In this document: one piece after another, positions 25,285 through 32,049 of the stretch
Layout of the letters: each line of letters begins with the position of its first letter
Position numbering within the stretch: the first letter of the stretch is position 1
Assembly: GCA_041394885.1 (NCBI GenBank)
Contig: JAWKHI010000002.1
Coordinates: 1 to 64,000 of the forward strand
Direction: 5' to 3'
DNA: 64,000 bases
Source of the DNA: DSOI01 sp041394885
GTDB taxonomy: Bacteria > Acidobacteriota > Terriglobia > Bryobacterales > Bryobacteraceae
Notes under the pieces: generated by a model
What the model was told of the DNA's origin: nothing
Seen by the model: only the letters and a program-made list of their open reading frames with translations
Database searches by the model: none
Position numbers and translations under genes: made by a program

Positions 25285-27375
25285 TCAGTATCGAAGAAGA
25301 CGTTCCGCTTCACGCACGATATCGGCGGTTTGGGGAAGAATCTCGTCCTCCAGGTTGGGATTGTATCCGACCCATGTGTCGAGCGCGGCCACGCGCCCCA
25401 CCGGCGCATCCAGATGCGTGAACAGTTCGCCGGCGACGCGCGCCGCGATCTCGGCGCCGTATCCCCAGGATCGTGTGTCCTCGTGAACCACCATCACTCG
25501 GCTGGTCTTGCGAACCGATTCCGCGATGGCGTCCCAATCATAGGGATTCAGCGTCCGCAGGTCGATGATTTCGAGTGCGCCCGTTTCTCCCGCGGCGTCC
25601 AGTTGCAGCGCCGCCTGCACGGATCTTTGCACCGTCGCGCCATAGGTGACCACGGTCAGCCGATGCCCGCTCTTTACGATCCGCGCCTTGCCGAACGGAA
25701 TGCAGAAATCCGGCCCCGGATGGGCGGAACGGTTATAGGCTTCCCGATACAACTTCTTGTGCTCCAGAAAGAGAACCGGATCCTCGCAGCGGATGGCGGT
25801 GCGCAACAGGCCGCAGGCGTCGAGCGCGTTGGACGGCATCACCACGCGCAGCCCCGGGATGTGGGTGAACTCCACCTCGCCGCATTGGCTGTGATAGACG
25901 GCGCCGCCGGTGAGATAGCCGCCGATGGGAACGCGCAGCACCAGCGGACACGAGAAGCCATTGTGACTGCGCCAACGGAGCGTGGCCATCTCGTCCCGGA
26001 TTTGCATCATCGCGGGCCAGATGTAGTCGAAGAACTGGATCTCGGCGACGGGCTTGAGTCCGCGCGTGGCCATGCCAATGGCGCGTCCCGCGATGGCCGC
26101 TTCCGCGATCGGCGTGTTGAAGCACCGGTGGGACCCGTATCGCCGCTGCAAACCTTGTGTGGCTTTGAATACGCCGCCTTTTCCTTTGATCTCGGTCAGG
26201 TATTGGTCACGGCTGCAATCGGCGACGTCTTCCCCGAACACCACGATCCGCGGGTCACGCTGCATCTCCTCCGCGATGGTAAGGTTGATCTCGTCCACCA
26301 TCGTTCGCGGATCGCCGTGGAAGTGGGGAGCGGAAGCGAAGGCCGCCGACGTAGGATCGGTGGTCTCGGAATAGAGGTAGCGCATCGCCGAGCCCGGCTG
26401 GGGCGGGGCCGCTCGCAGCGCCGCCGCGGCGGACCGCTCCAGTTCCTCGAGAGCCTCCCTCGCCACACGGTCAAGCGCGTTGGCGTCCAGAATACCCTCG
26501 GCCAGCAGCCACTTGGGAAAACGCACCAGCGGATCCCGGGCGGACTCCGCCTCGCGCTCGGCGTCGGGGCGATACAGCCGTTCGTCGTCCGAGAGGGAGT
26601 GCGAATACGGGCGGATTGTGGTGGCGCGCACCAGTGCCGGCCCCGCGCCGGACCGGCAAAACGACACCGCCTCCCGCATCGCCGCGTAGGACTCGTTGAA
26701 ATCGGTTCCGTCCACGTCCATCCGCAGCAGGTCCGGGAAGCCTTCCGCCAGCCGCGTGATACTGCCTCCGGCGGTTTGCTTCTCGATCGGCACCGAGATC
26801 GCGTACCCGTTATCCTGCACCAGAAACAGCACCGGAAGCTTCTCGAGGCAAGCGATGTTCAACGCCTCCCAGAACTCGCCTTCGCTGGTGGCGCCATCGC
26901 CGGAACATACCAGCACCACCTCGCCAGAGCCCGGCGCCAGCCGCCGCGCCCCTTCCGCGCACCCGCAAGCTTGCAGATACTGGGTGCCGGTGGGCGACGA
27001 AGCCGAAACGATGTGGAGTTCCGGCGAACTCCAATGGGAGGGCATCTGGCGCCCGCCGGAAGAGGGATCGGCGCCGGCGCCTACCGCCTGCAATAGCATC
27101 GCTTCCGCCGTCATGCCAAGGGTGAGGCACAAGGCGCGATCGCGGTAGTAAGGATAGATCCAATCGCGGCCCGGCTCGAGCGCCAACCCCGCAGCAATCT
27201 GAATCGCTTCGTGACCCGCTCCCGAGATCTGGAAGTAGATCTTGTTCTGGCGCTTGAGCAGGATTTCGCGATCGTCGATGCGGCGCGAAAGCAGCATCGT
27301 TCGAAACACACGTTCGAAGGTTTCGCGGCTCAGTTGTCCGGGCGCGGAGCTCGCCGAATTGGTACTGGTGGCCAC
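25285..27375 (-). CDS. Branched-chain 2-oxoacid dehydrogenase E1, fused alpha and beta subunits
   Basis: 696 aa from GTG 27375. Residues about 15-340 are the E1 alpha fold with the TPP motif GDGATSEGEFWEALNIA ending in QDN. Residues about 365-696 are the E1 beta fold (TIAEEMQRDPRIVVFGEDVA; FDYIWPAMMQIRDEMA; VVHEDTRSWGYGAEIAA). Usually these are two proteins (BkdA1/BkdA2); single-chain forms are known in several phyla. The enzyme decarboxylates 2-oxoisovalerate-type acids, passing the acyl group to a lipoyl E2. No E2 or E3 gene is nearby. It lies 15 bases upstream of the GMC gene on the same strand. Confidence 0.9.
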   Translation of the reverse strand: MATSTNSASSAPGQLSRETFERVFRTMLLSRRIDDREILLKRQNKIYFQISGAGHEAIQIAAGLALEPGRDWIYPYYRDRALCLTLGMTAEAMLLQAVGAGADPSSGGRQMPSHWSSPELHIVSASSPTGTQYLQACGCAEGARRLAPGSGEVVLVCSGDGATSEGEFWEALNIACLEKLPVLFLVQDNGYAISVPIEKQTAGGSITRLAEGFPDLLRMDVDGTDFNESYAAMREAVSFCRSGAGPALVRATTIRPYSHSLSDDERLYRPDAEREAESARDPLVRFPKWLLAEGILDANALDRVAREALEELERSAAAALRAAPPQPGSAMRYLYSETTDPTSAAFASAPHFHGDPRTMVDEINLTIAEEMQRDPRIVVFGEDVADCSRDQYLTEIKGKGGVFKATQGLQRRYGSHRCFNTPIAEAAIAGRAIGMATRGLKPVAEIQFFDYIWPAMMQIRDEMATLRWRSHNGFSCPLVLRVPIGGYLTGGAVYHSQCGEVEFTHIPGLRVVMPSNALDACGLLRTAIRCEDPVLFLEHKKLYREAYNRSAHPGPDFCIPFGKARIVKSGHRLTVVTYGATVQRSVQAALQLDAAGETGALEIIDLRTLNPYDWDAIAESVRKTSRVMVVHEDTRSWGYGAEIAARVAGELFTHLDAPVGRVAALDTWVGYNPNLEDEILPQTADIVREAERLLRY

Positions 27376-27400
27376 GATTCCAGTCTAGCTGGAAGCGACG

Positions 27401-27964
27401 CTAGATCCGTCCGTCCTGCTCCATGAAGCAGTATCCGATCATGTGGCACACGATCATGTGCCCGTCTTCGATCCGGCCCATGTGCGGCACCGGCACCTGC
27501 ACGTTCAGTTGCGCCATCTCGCCGAGTTTTCCGCCGTCGCGCCCCGTCAGACCGATCGTGCGGCAGCCGGTATCGTTGGCGTAGCCGATGGCGCGCAGCA
27601 CGTTCGGCGAGTTGCCGGACCCACTGATGGCCATCACCACGTCGCCCGGCTGCGCGAAGTTGCGCAGTTGCTCTTCAAACACGCAGTCATAGCCGACGTC
27701 GTTGGAATACGCCGACAGTGTCGGCAGCGAATCGGTGAGGGCCTGGATCCGGAAGCGGCGGTCGCGCTGGTAGCTGGCGCCTTTCACCATGTCGCATGCA
27801 AAGTGCGACGCCGTCGAGGCGCTCCCGCCATTGCCGCACACAAACACCGCCCGCCCGTTGTCACGCGCCTCCCGCAGCCACTCGATCGCCTGGTCCACTT
27901 TGCTCAGGTCAATCCGGTCCAGGGTGTCTAACAACTCTTTTCTGTATGTTTCGGTGAACGTCAT
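27401..27964 (-). CDS. SIS-domain sugar isomerase, GmhA-like (sedoheptulose-7-phosphate isomerase family)
   Basis: 187 aa from ATG 27964, which overlaps the ROK gene stop (ATGA). SIS fold with the phosphate-binding loop FVCGNGGSASTASHFACDM, typical of GmhA; the second loop is AISGSGNSPNVLRA and the C-terminal part DGHMIVCHMIGY carries the metal-site Glu/Asp-His region. GmhA converts sedoheptulose-7-phosphate to D-glycero-D-manno-heptose-7-phosphate. Next to an HldE-like kinase and a HAD phosphatase this points to activated heptose or a related sugar, but a different sugar phosphate is possible. Confidence 0.88.
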   Translation of the reverse strand: MTFTETYRKELLDTLDRIDLSKVDQAIEWLREARDNGRAVFVCGNGGSASTASHFACDMVKGASYQRDRRFRIQALTDSLPTLSAYSNDVGYDCVFEEQLRNFAQPGDVVMAISGSGNSPNVLRAIGYANDTGCRTIGLTGRDGGKLGEMAQLNVQVPVPHMGRIEDGHMIVCHMIGYCFMEQDGRI

Positions 27965-28848
27965 CGATTCGGTCCCTCCAGCTTTTCTAACTCCATTTTC
28001 GCCAACTCGAGCGCCCCCCACAGGACGCTGTCATCGCCCAAAGCGGCCGGCTGCACGTCTACACGCGCCCGTGACCATGCCGTCATCCGCCGCCGCAATT
28101 CCTCGCGCAGCGGAACGAACAGCGCATCGCCGGCTTTGCTGATACCGCCGCCAATCACGATGCGCGCCGGGTTCCACAGCATCAGGATCACCTTCAATCC
28201 CGCCGCAAGATGGCGCACATAGCCGGTGACGAATCGGGGATCCCGCAGCAGTTCGCTCGCCGGCTTGCCGTGATCGCGTTCGAGCCACAAGCCGCAGCAC
28301 ATCCGTTCGTAGCAGCCGTGCGCGCCGCACAAGCATTCCGGCCCGCCCGGATCGATCGGCACGTGTCCGATTTCGCCCGCATAGGAATCGGCGCCCCGCA
28401 TGACACGGCCCTGCGCGAGCATGCCGCCGCCGATGCCGGTGGAGAGCGTCATGTAGAACAGCGGATCCATGCCGCGTCCCGCCCCGTGGAGCCACTCACC
28501 GAGCGCCCCCACGTTGGCGTCGTTGTCCATGATCACCGGCATGCCGAGGCGGCCGCGGAGATGCTCCGTCAGCAGAAAATCGCTCCATCCGCCGACGTGC
28601 GTCGAGAGCGCGACCTTCTGTTGCTCGAACAAAACCGGTCCGCCAAAGCCGACGCCGCATCGCGCGAACGGCAGTTCCCGCTTCCACTCCCGGGCGATCT
28701 CCTCGATGCGTCCGAGCATCCAATCGCGACCGCCCTCGCGATCGGTGACCTCGGAATGCCGGCGCACCATGGCGCCGGCGCCGCCACGGTCGTCGAAAAC
28801 GGCCATCGAGAACTTGGTCCCGCCGATATCGATCGCCAGTGTGGTCAT
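27961..28848 (-). CDS. ROK-family sugar kinase
   Basis: 295 aa. The ATP site motif AIDIGGTKFSMAVFD is at residues 5-19. Sugar-binding DNDANVGALGEW includes the catalytic Asp, and the ROK zinc motif (CLCGAHGCYE with a preceding His) is present. Members phosphorylate glucose, N-acetylglucosamine, N-acetylmannosamine or allose. The start overlaps the HldE-like gene stop and the end overlaps the GmhA-like gene start, so it belongs to one coupled sugar-phosphate operon. A glucokinase role is the default, but context suggests a pathway-specific substrate. Confidence 0.9.
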   Translation of the reverse strand: MTTLAIDIGGTKFSMAVFDDRGGAGAMVRRHSEVTDREGGRDWMLGRIEEIAREWKRELPFARCGVGFGGPVLFEQQKVALSTHVGGWSDFLLTEHLRGRLGMPVIMDNDANVGALGEWLHGAGRGMDPLFYMTLSTGIGGGMLAQGRVMRGADSYAGEIGHVPIDPGGPECLCGAHGCYERMCCGLWLERDHGKPASELLRDPRFVTGYVRHLAAGLKVILMLWNPARIVIGGGISKAGDALFVPLREELRRRMTAWSRARVDVQPAALGDDSVLWGALELAKMELEKLEGPNR

Positions 28849-29852
28849 GCGCCGCCACGCTCGGCCGCCCGTACTTCATCGGCGCTTGCTGTTCCGGTGC
28901 CTTTTTTCTGACTCGTGATGGATGCCACGAGGTTGCCGATGCGGGCGGCGTCCGCCATCGAGCCACTCGCGGCCAACGCCAGCGAGCATCCGGCCGAGAA
29001 GCTGTCGCCGGCGCCGCAAATATCCACTGGGGTCACCCCGCGCCCGGCCACCGGCTGCACGCCTTGCCCATCCCAGATTTCCACGCCCTTGTCACCCCGC
29101 GTCACCACCATCGGACGGGATCCGATCATCGCGCGCAGGGCAGGGAAGTCGATGCGACCGAATGCGCGTTCACAGGCTTCCCGCGCCTCCCTTTCGTTCG
29201 GCTTCACGATTACGTGGCGGAAGCGCTCGCAGCGCAGCCGAGAGTCCACCCAGAACACCTTGCCGGGATGGGCGAGCGCAAGCCCGGCGATCGCGTCGCG
29301 GACCGCGGCGGTGACCACGCCACCGGCTTCGGTCTCGGCCTGATCGGAAACCATCACCACGTCGAACCGCGGGGCGTGCTCCCGGATCCGCGCGAGGATC
29401 GCGGCTTCGGCCTCCGGTGGGGGATCCTGCGCATTGACGAAATCCACACGCGGCTGGTCTTCGTCGTTGTTGCGTGAATTCAGCAGCTTCGTGTAAGTGA
29501 AGGTTTGCATCGCGGGCGAGGCGACCAGCAGTGCGCTGTCGATGCCGCGCGCCGCCAGCGCATTCCTGAGCTCCCACCCGTTTCCGTCGTTGCCGATCAA
29601 CCCCAGCACGGAAACGCGTCCGGCCCCGAGCGCAGCCATGTTGTTGGCGACGGTGCCGCCGGCGCCGGGGGTATTCTCCACGGCTGTGACGGCGATGCGC
29701 GGGATGCCGGTCTCTCGCGACGCCTCCGCGAGCGCAGGGTCGTAGCGGCACCAACGGTCCAGGCAGATGTCGCCGACCACCAGTGCCTGCAGCCGGTGAA
29801 ATTTCGCGAGTATCTCCGTGGTGGTCAATCCGGCCTCTCGAGCGCCCGCCAC
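28845..29852 (-). CDS. PfkB-family kinase resembling the HldE/RfaE heptose-7-phosphate kinase domain
   Basis: 335 aa from GTG 29852. A TTG at 29830-29828 with GAGAGG upstream and a TTGA overlap with the previous stop is an equally good start, 8 residues shorter. Motifs: ALVVGDICLDRWCRYDP at the start, ENTPGAGGTVANNMAALGA (substrate loop), and DICGAGDSFSAG (PfkB signature with the catalytic Asp). This order and the GAGGTVANN loop are typical of the first domain of HldE; there is no nucleotidyltransferase domain, so it is kinase only. Likely makes a heptose 1,7-bisphosphate or similar bisphosphate. Confidence 0.85.
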   Translation of the reverse strand: MAGAREAGLTTTEILAKFHRLQALVVGDICLDRWCRYDPALAEASRETGIPRIAVTAVENTPGAGGTVANNMAALGAGRVSVLGLIGNDGNGWELRNALAARGIDSALLVASPAMQTFTYTKLLNSRNNDEDQPRVDFVNAQDPPPEAEAAILARIREHAPRFDVVMVSDQAETEAGGVVTAAVRDAIAGLALAHPGKVFWVDSRLRCERFRHVIVKPNEREAREACERAFGRIDFPALRAMIGSRPMVVTRGDKGVEIWDGQGVQPVAGRGVTPVDICGAGDSFSAGCSLALAASGSMADAARIGNLVASITSQKKGTGTASADEVRAAERGGA

Positions 29853-30793
29853 AGGGCCGGGACGGTGGCGCGGTGATCGCCGCGCAAATAGAAGCTCTCG
29901 CCTCCGTCGGCCACCGTGCGAACCAGGATCGTCTTGTGGGGGCGGAAGTAGTAACCAGGGTCGGCTTTGGTCAGTTCGCGATGGATGTCGCCCTCGATCG
30001 GAACCACGTCGAATACGGCCGTGGCGAAGTGGCGAATTTCGCGGCCTTGCTGGTGCGCCACGTTGCGCGACATCGCCAGCGCCTTCAGATAGACCTCGGG
30101 CGCCATGATCGCCGAACCGAAGCTAAGCATCACGCCGCCTTCCAGATTCTCCACCGCCCGCGCAAAGATTAGAAAATCGCGATAGCTGGCCTCGCCCACC
30201 GCCGCGCCATCGCAATTGGGATGCTCATGCAGGATGTCGTATCCGATGCCGGCATGCACGGTGGCGGGGACGCCCAGACGGTAGGCGGCGGCGAACAGGC
30301 TCAGCGAGCGGTGCGGATAGTCACTCGCTCCGATATGGCGTCCGGTGTTTTCGCCCAGCCCGAGTGACTCCCGTGCCGCTTCGGCGATCACGTCGTTCAG
30401 TTCGCCCGTTTCGCGCCACAAACCGAACTCACCGCTGCGGATGTAGCGGGCCACGCTCTCGGTGGTCGCACCGATCCGCGACAATTCGTAGTCATGGATC
30501 GCGCCGGCCCCGTTGGTGGCGACGTGAGTAATCCAGCCTTTTTCAAGCAGGTCGATCAGATGACGGTTGACGCCGGCGCGAATCACATGCGCGCCCATCA
30601 TCAGGATGCGCGCCGCGCCGCGTTGGCGGGCCGCGCGCAGCCGGTCCGCCACCGCATCGAGGCTGGGATCGTCGAACGGCGGCGCTTCTCCCTCGAGAGC
30701 CATCCAGCGGTCCAGATGCAGGTCATGCGCACGCTCGTCGAGGGGCTTCACCAGCAGGCGCGACCGGTCAAAGATTTCGTATTTCGATTTCAC
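29825..30793 (-). CDS. Deoxyhypusine-synthase-like conserved protein of the sugar-phosphate cluster
   Basis: 322 aa. Rossmann-like pattern with ARILMMGAHVIRAGVNRHLI, then THVATNGAGAIHDYEL, a VARYIRSGEFGLWRETGE segment, and later GVPATVHAGIGYDILHEHPN and NLEGGVMLSFGSA. The order of these blocks weakly resembles deoxyhypusine synthase (an NAD-dependent enzyme acting on spermidine and a lysine), but the catalytic Lys region is not recognisable. Bacteria lack eIF5A, so the substrate must differ. The tight overlap with the HldE-like gene ties it to the sugar pathway. The family call is uncertain, the context firm. Confidence 0.6.
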   Translation of the reverse strand: MKSKYEIFDRSRLLVKPLDERAHDLHLDRWMALEGEAPPFDDPSLDAVADRLRAARQRGAARILMMGAHVIRAGVNRHLIDLLEKGWITHVATNGAGAIHDYELSRIGATTESVARYIRSGEFGLWRETGELNDVIAEAARESLGLGENTGRHIGASDYPHRSLSLFAAAYRLGVPATVHAGIGYDILHEHPNCDGAAVGEASYRDFLIFARAVENLEGGVMLSFGSAIMAPEVYLKALAMSRNVAHQQGREIRHFATAVFDVVPIEGDIHRELTKADPGYYFRPHKTILVRTVADGGESFYLRGDHRATVPALWRALERPD

Positions 30794-30809
30794 GGCGATT
30801 GTAAGTTCG

Positions 30810-31616
30810 CTATCCGGGAAACAGGCGGTTCATCAACTCGCGATGAGATGCGAAGTGGGGCACGATGTAGTCGGCGCCCACGCCGATCAGGCGGTCGCGC
30901 TTCCATGGGTCCACCTGCGCGCAGTCCGGCTCATCGGTTGCCACGCCCACCGTGATGCCGCCCACCTGGCGCACGTTCTCGATCTCCACGTAGCCGTCTC
31001 CAAAGCCCAGAAACTCCTCGCCGGCGGCTTCCGAGGACGCGATGATGCGCTGAATCAGGATCGCCTTCGAGAAGCTCTTGTAGTCGTCCAGCGCGCCAAA
31101 CACGCCGCCATCGAAGTAGTGATGGAGACCCAAAAGCCGTGCTTCGCTCTGGACGTAAGGGTCGTCGGTGCCACTGGCCAGATAGAGGGTGAGCCCTCGC
31201 TCCCGCAGCGCTTCGAGCAGTGGAACCGTCCCCGGAACCTGATACTTCTCCGGCGCGCACTGGCCGGACGTCAATTCATCGATCCGCCCCTGGATGCGAT
31301 CCCACAAACGGCGCAAATACTCATGCTTGTACTCGAGGGGATCCCGCGGTTCACCGCCGCGTTTCCGGATTTGCCCGGCGAGTTCGATCATCTGGTAGAT
31401 CGTCTGCCGGCCTGTGAGCCGGGCGACGAACTCGCGGACCACCGCCGTGAGTTCATCCTCCGATTCCCCTGAGTTCAACTCCACCAGAGATTCCACCATC
31501 ATTGGCACCATGACGTCCATCCATCCGGATCGAATCAGGGATACGGTGCCGTCAAAGTCAAAGAGCGCGACGCGGGCGCGAAGGGCGTTGGCGCCCGGCC
31601 GAAGCTGTTCGATCAT
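30810..31616 (-). CDS. HAD-superfamily phosphatase
   Basis: 268 aa. HAD motif I LFDFDGTVS (Asp nucleophile near residue 20), a helical C1 cap (about 35-140), motif II LYLASGT, a Lys of motif III in the KSFSKA region, and motif IV GFGDGYVEIEN. It is not the small GmhB-type heptose bisphosphatase (about 190 aa, no cap); it is closer to phosphoglycolate/phosphoserine phosphatase-like proteins. It heads the minus-strand sugar-phosphate operon and could remove the C7 or C1 phosphate of an intermediate. The upstream region carries several palindromes. Confidence 0.85.
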   Translation of the reverse strand: MIEQLRPGANALRARVALFDFDGTVSLIRSGWMDVMVPMMVESLVELNSGESEDELTAVVREFVARLTGRQTIYQMIELAGQIRKRGGEPRDPLEYKHEYLRRLWDRIQGRIDELTSGQCAPEKYQVPGTVPLLEALRERGLTLYLASGTDDPYVQSEARLLGLHHYFDGGVFGALDDYKSFSKAILIQRIIASSEAAGEEFLGFGDGYVEIENVRQVGGITVGVATDEPDCAQVDPWKRDRLIGVGADYIVPHFASHRELMNRLFPG

Positions 31617-31697
31617 CTTTTTCCTATTTTACGCGGAGGTACGCCGCGGCAAGCGGGGCGCAGAAAAAAATCGCGCCGCGGCAGTTCTCCTCCGAGA

Positions 31698-31734
31698 GCG
31701 GACGGGACGTGCGAATGCGCACTGTCCCGTCCGC
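31698..31734. repeat. Long near-perfect hairpin
   Basis: Left arm GCGGACGGGACGTGCG (31698-31713), loop AATG, right arm CGCACTGTCCCGTCCGC (31718-31734). The arms pair over 16 bp with a single bulged T. No T-run follows. It could be a terminator for the kinase gene, a REP-like element, or a processed RNA structure. Confidence 0.6.
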
Positions 31735-31852
31735 GGCCTGCCGCAGGCGCGGGAGTCACGCGCCGCCAGTGGCGTGGTTCCGCTCCGCGGCTGCCGCGCC
31801 AACCGGTCCTGGTTGTAAGGGGCCCATAATCCTTACAGCTTCAAGCGGTGAC

Positions 31853-31866
31853 GCACTACGTAGTGC
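31853..31866. promoter_or_regulatory. Perfect palindrome GCACTACGTAGTGC
   Basis: A 14-base perfect palindrome in the intergenic region upstream of the HAD operon and downstream of the kinase gene. It has the size and symmetry of a dimeric regulator site. No regulator can be assigned. Confidence 0.35.
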
Positions 31867-32049
31867 AGGTAGGCTGCCAAAACGTTACGGCGCCCATCGT
31901 TTCGGCGCCATCGCCGCAGGTTCTCTTTGCCTTGAGAGGTTTGGCCCGCCAGGAGGCATCTGCCCACCCGCCGCTCCGCTCTCGGCTCCACAGCCCGCGG
32001 ACCATCGGTATCGATAGCAAACCCATCAAAATTGATAGTGCATCCGGAG

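Larger units (their letters stand above)
31617..32049. other. Intergenic region rich in inverted repeats
   Basis: 433 bases between the HAD operon start and the kinase gene end. No supported gene. It holds a long hairpin (31698-31734), an inverted repeat TGTAAGG (31814-31820)/CCTTACA (31831-31837), and a 14-base perfect palindrome (31853-31866). The promoter of the HAD operon should lie in the left part, which has an A/T-rich patch at 31616-31632. Confidence 0.6.

Noticed and set aside
24841..27096. Long plus-strand open frame (751 codons) opposite the GMC and E1 genes
   Set aside because: No domain, no ribosome binding site; antisense frame of well-conserved enzymes.
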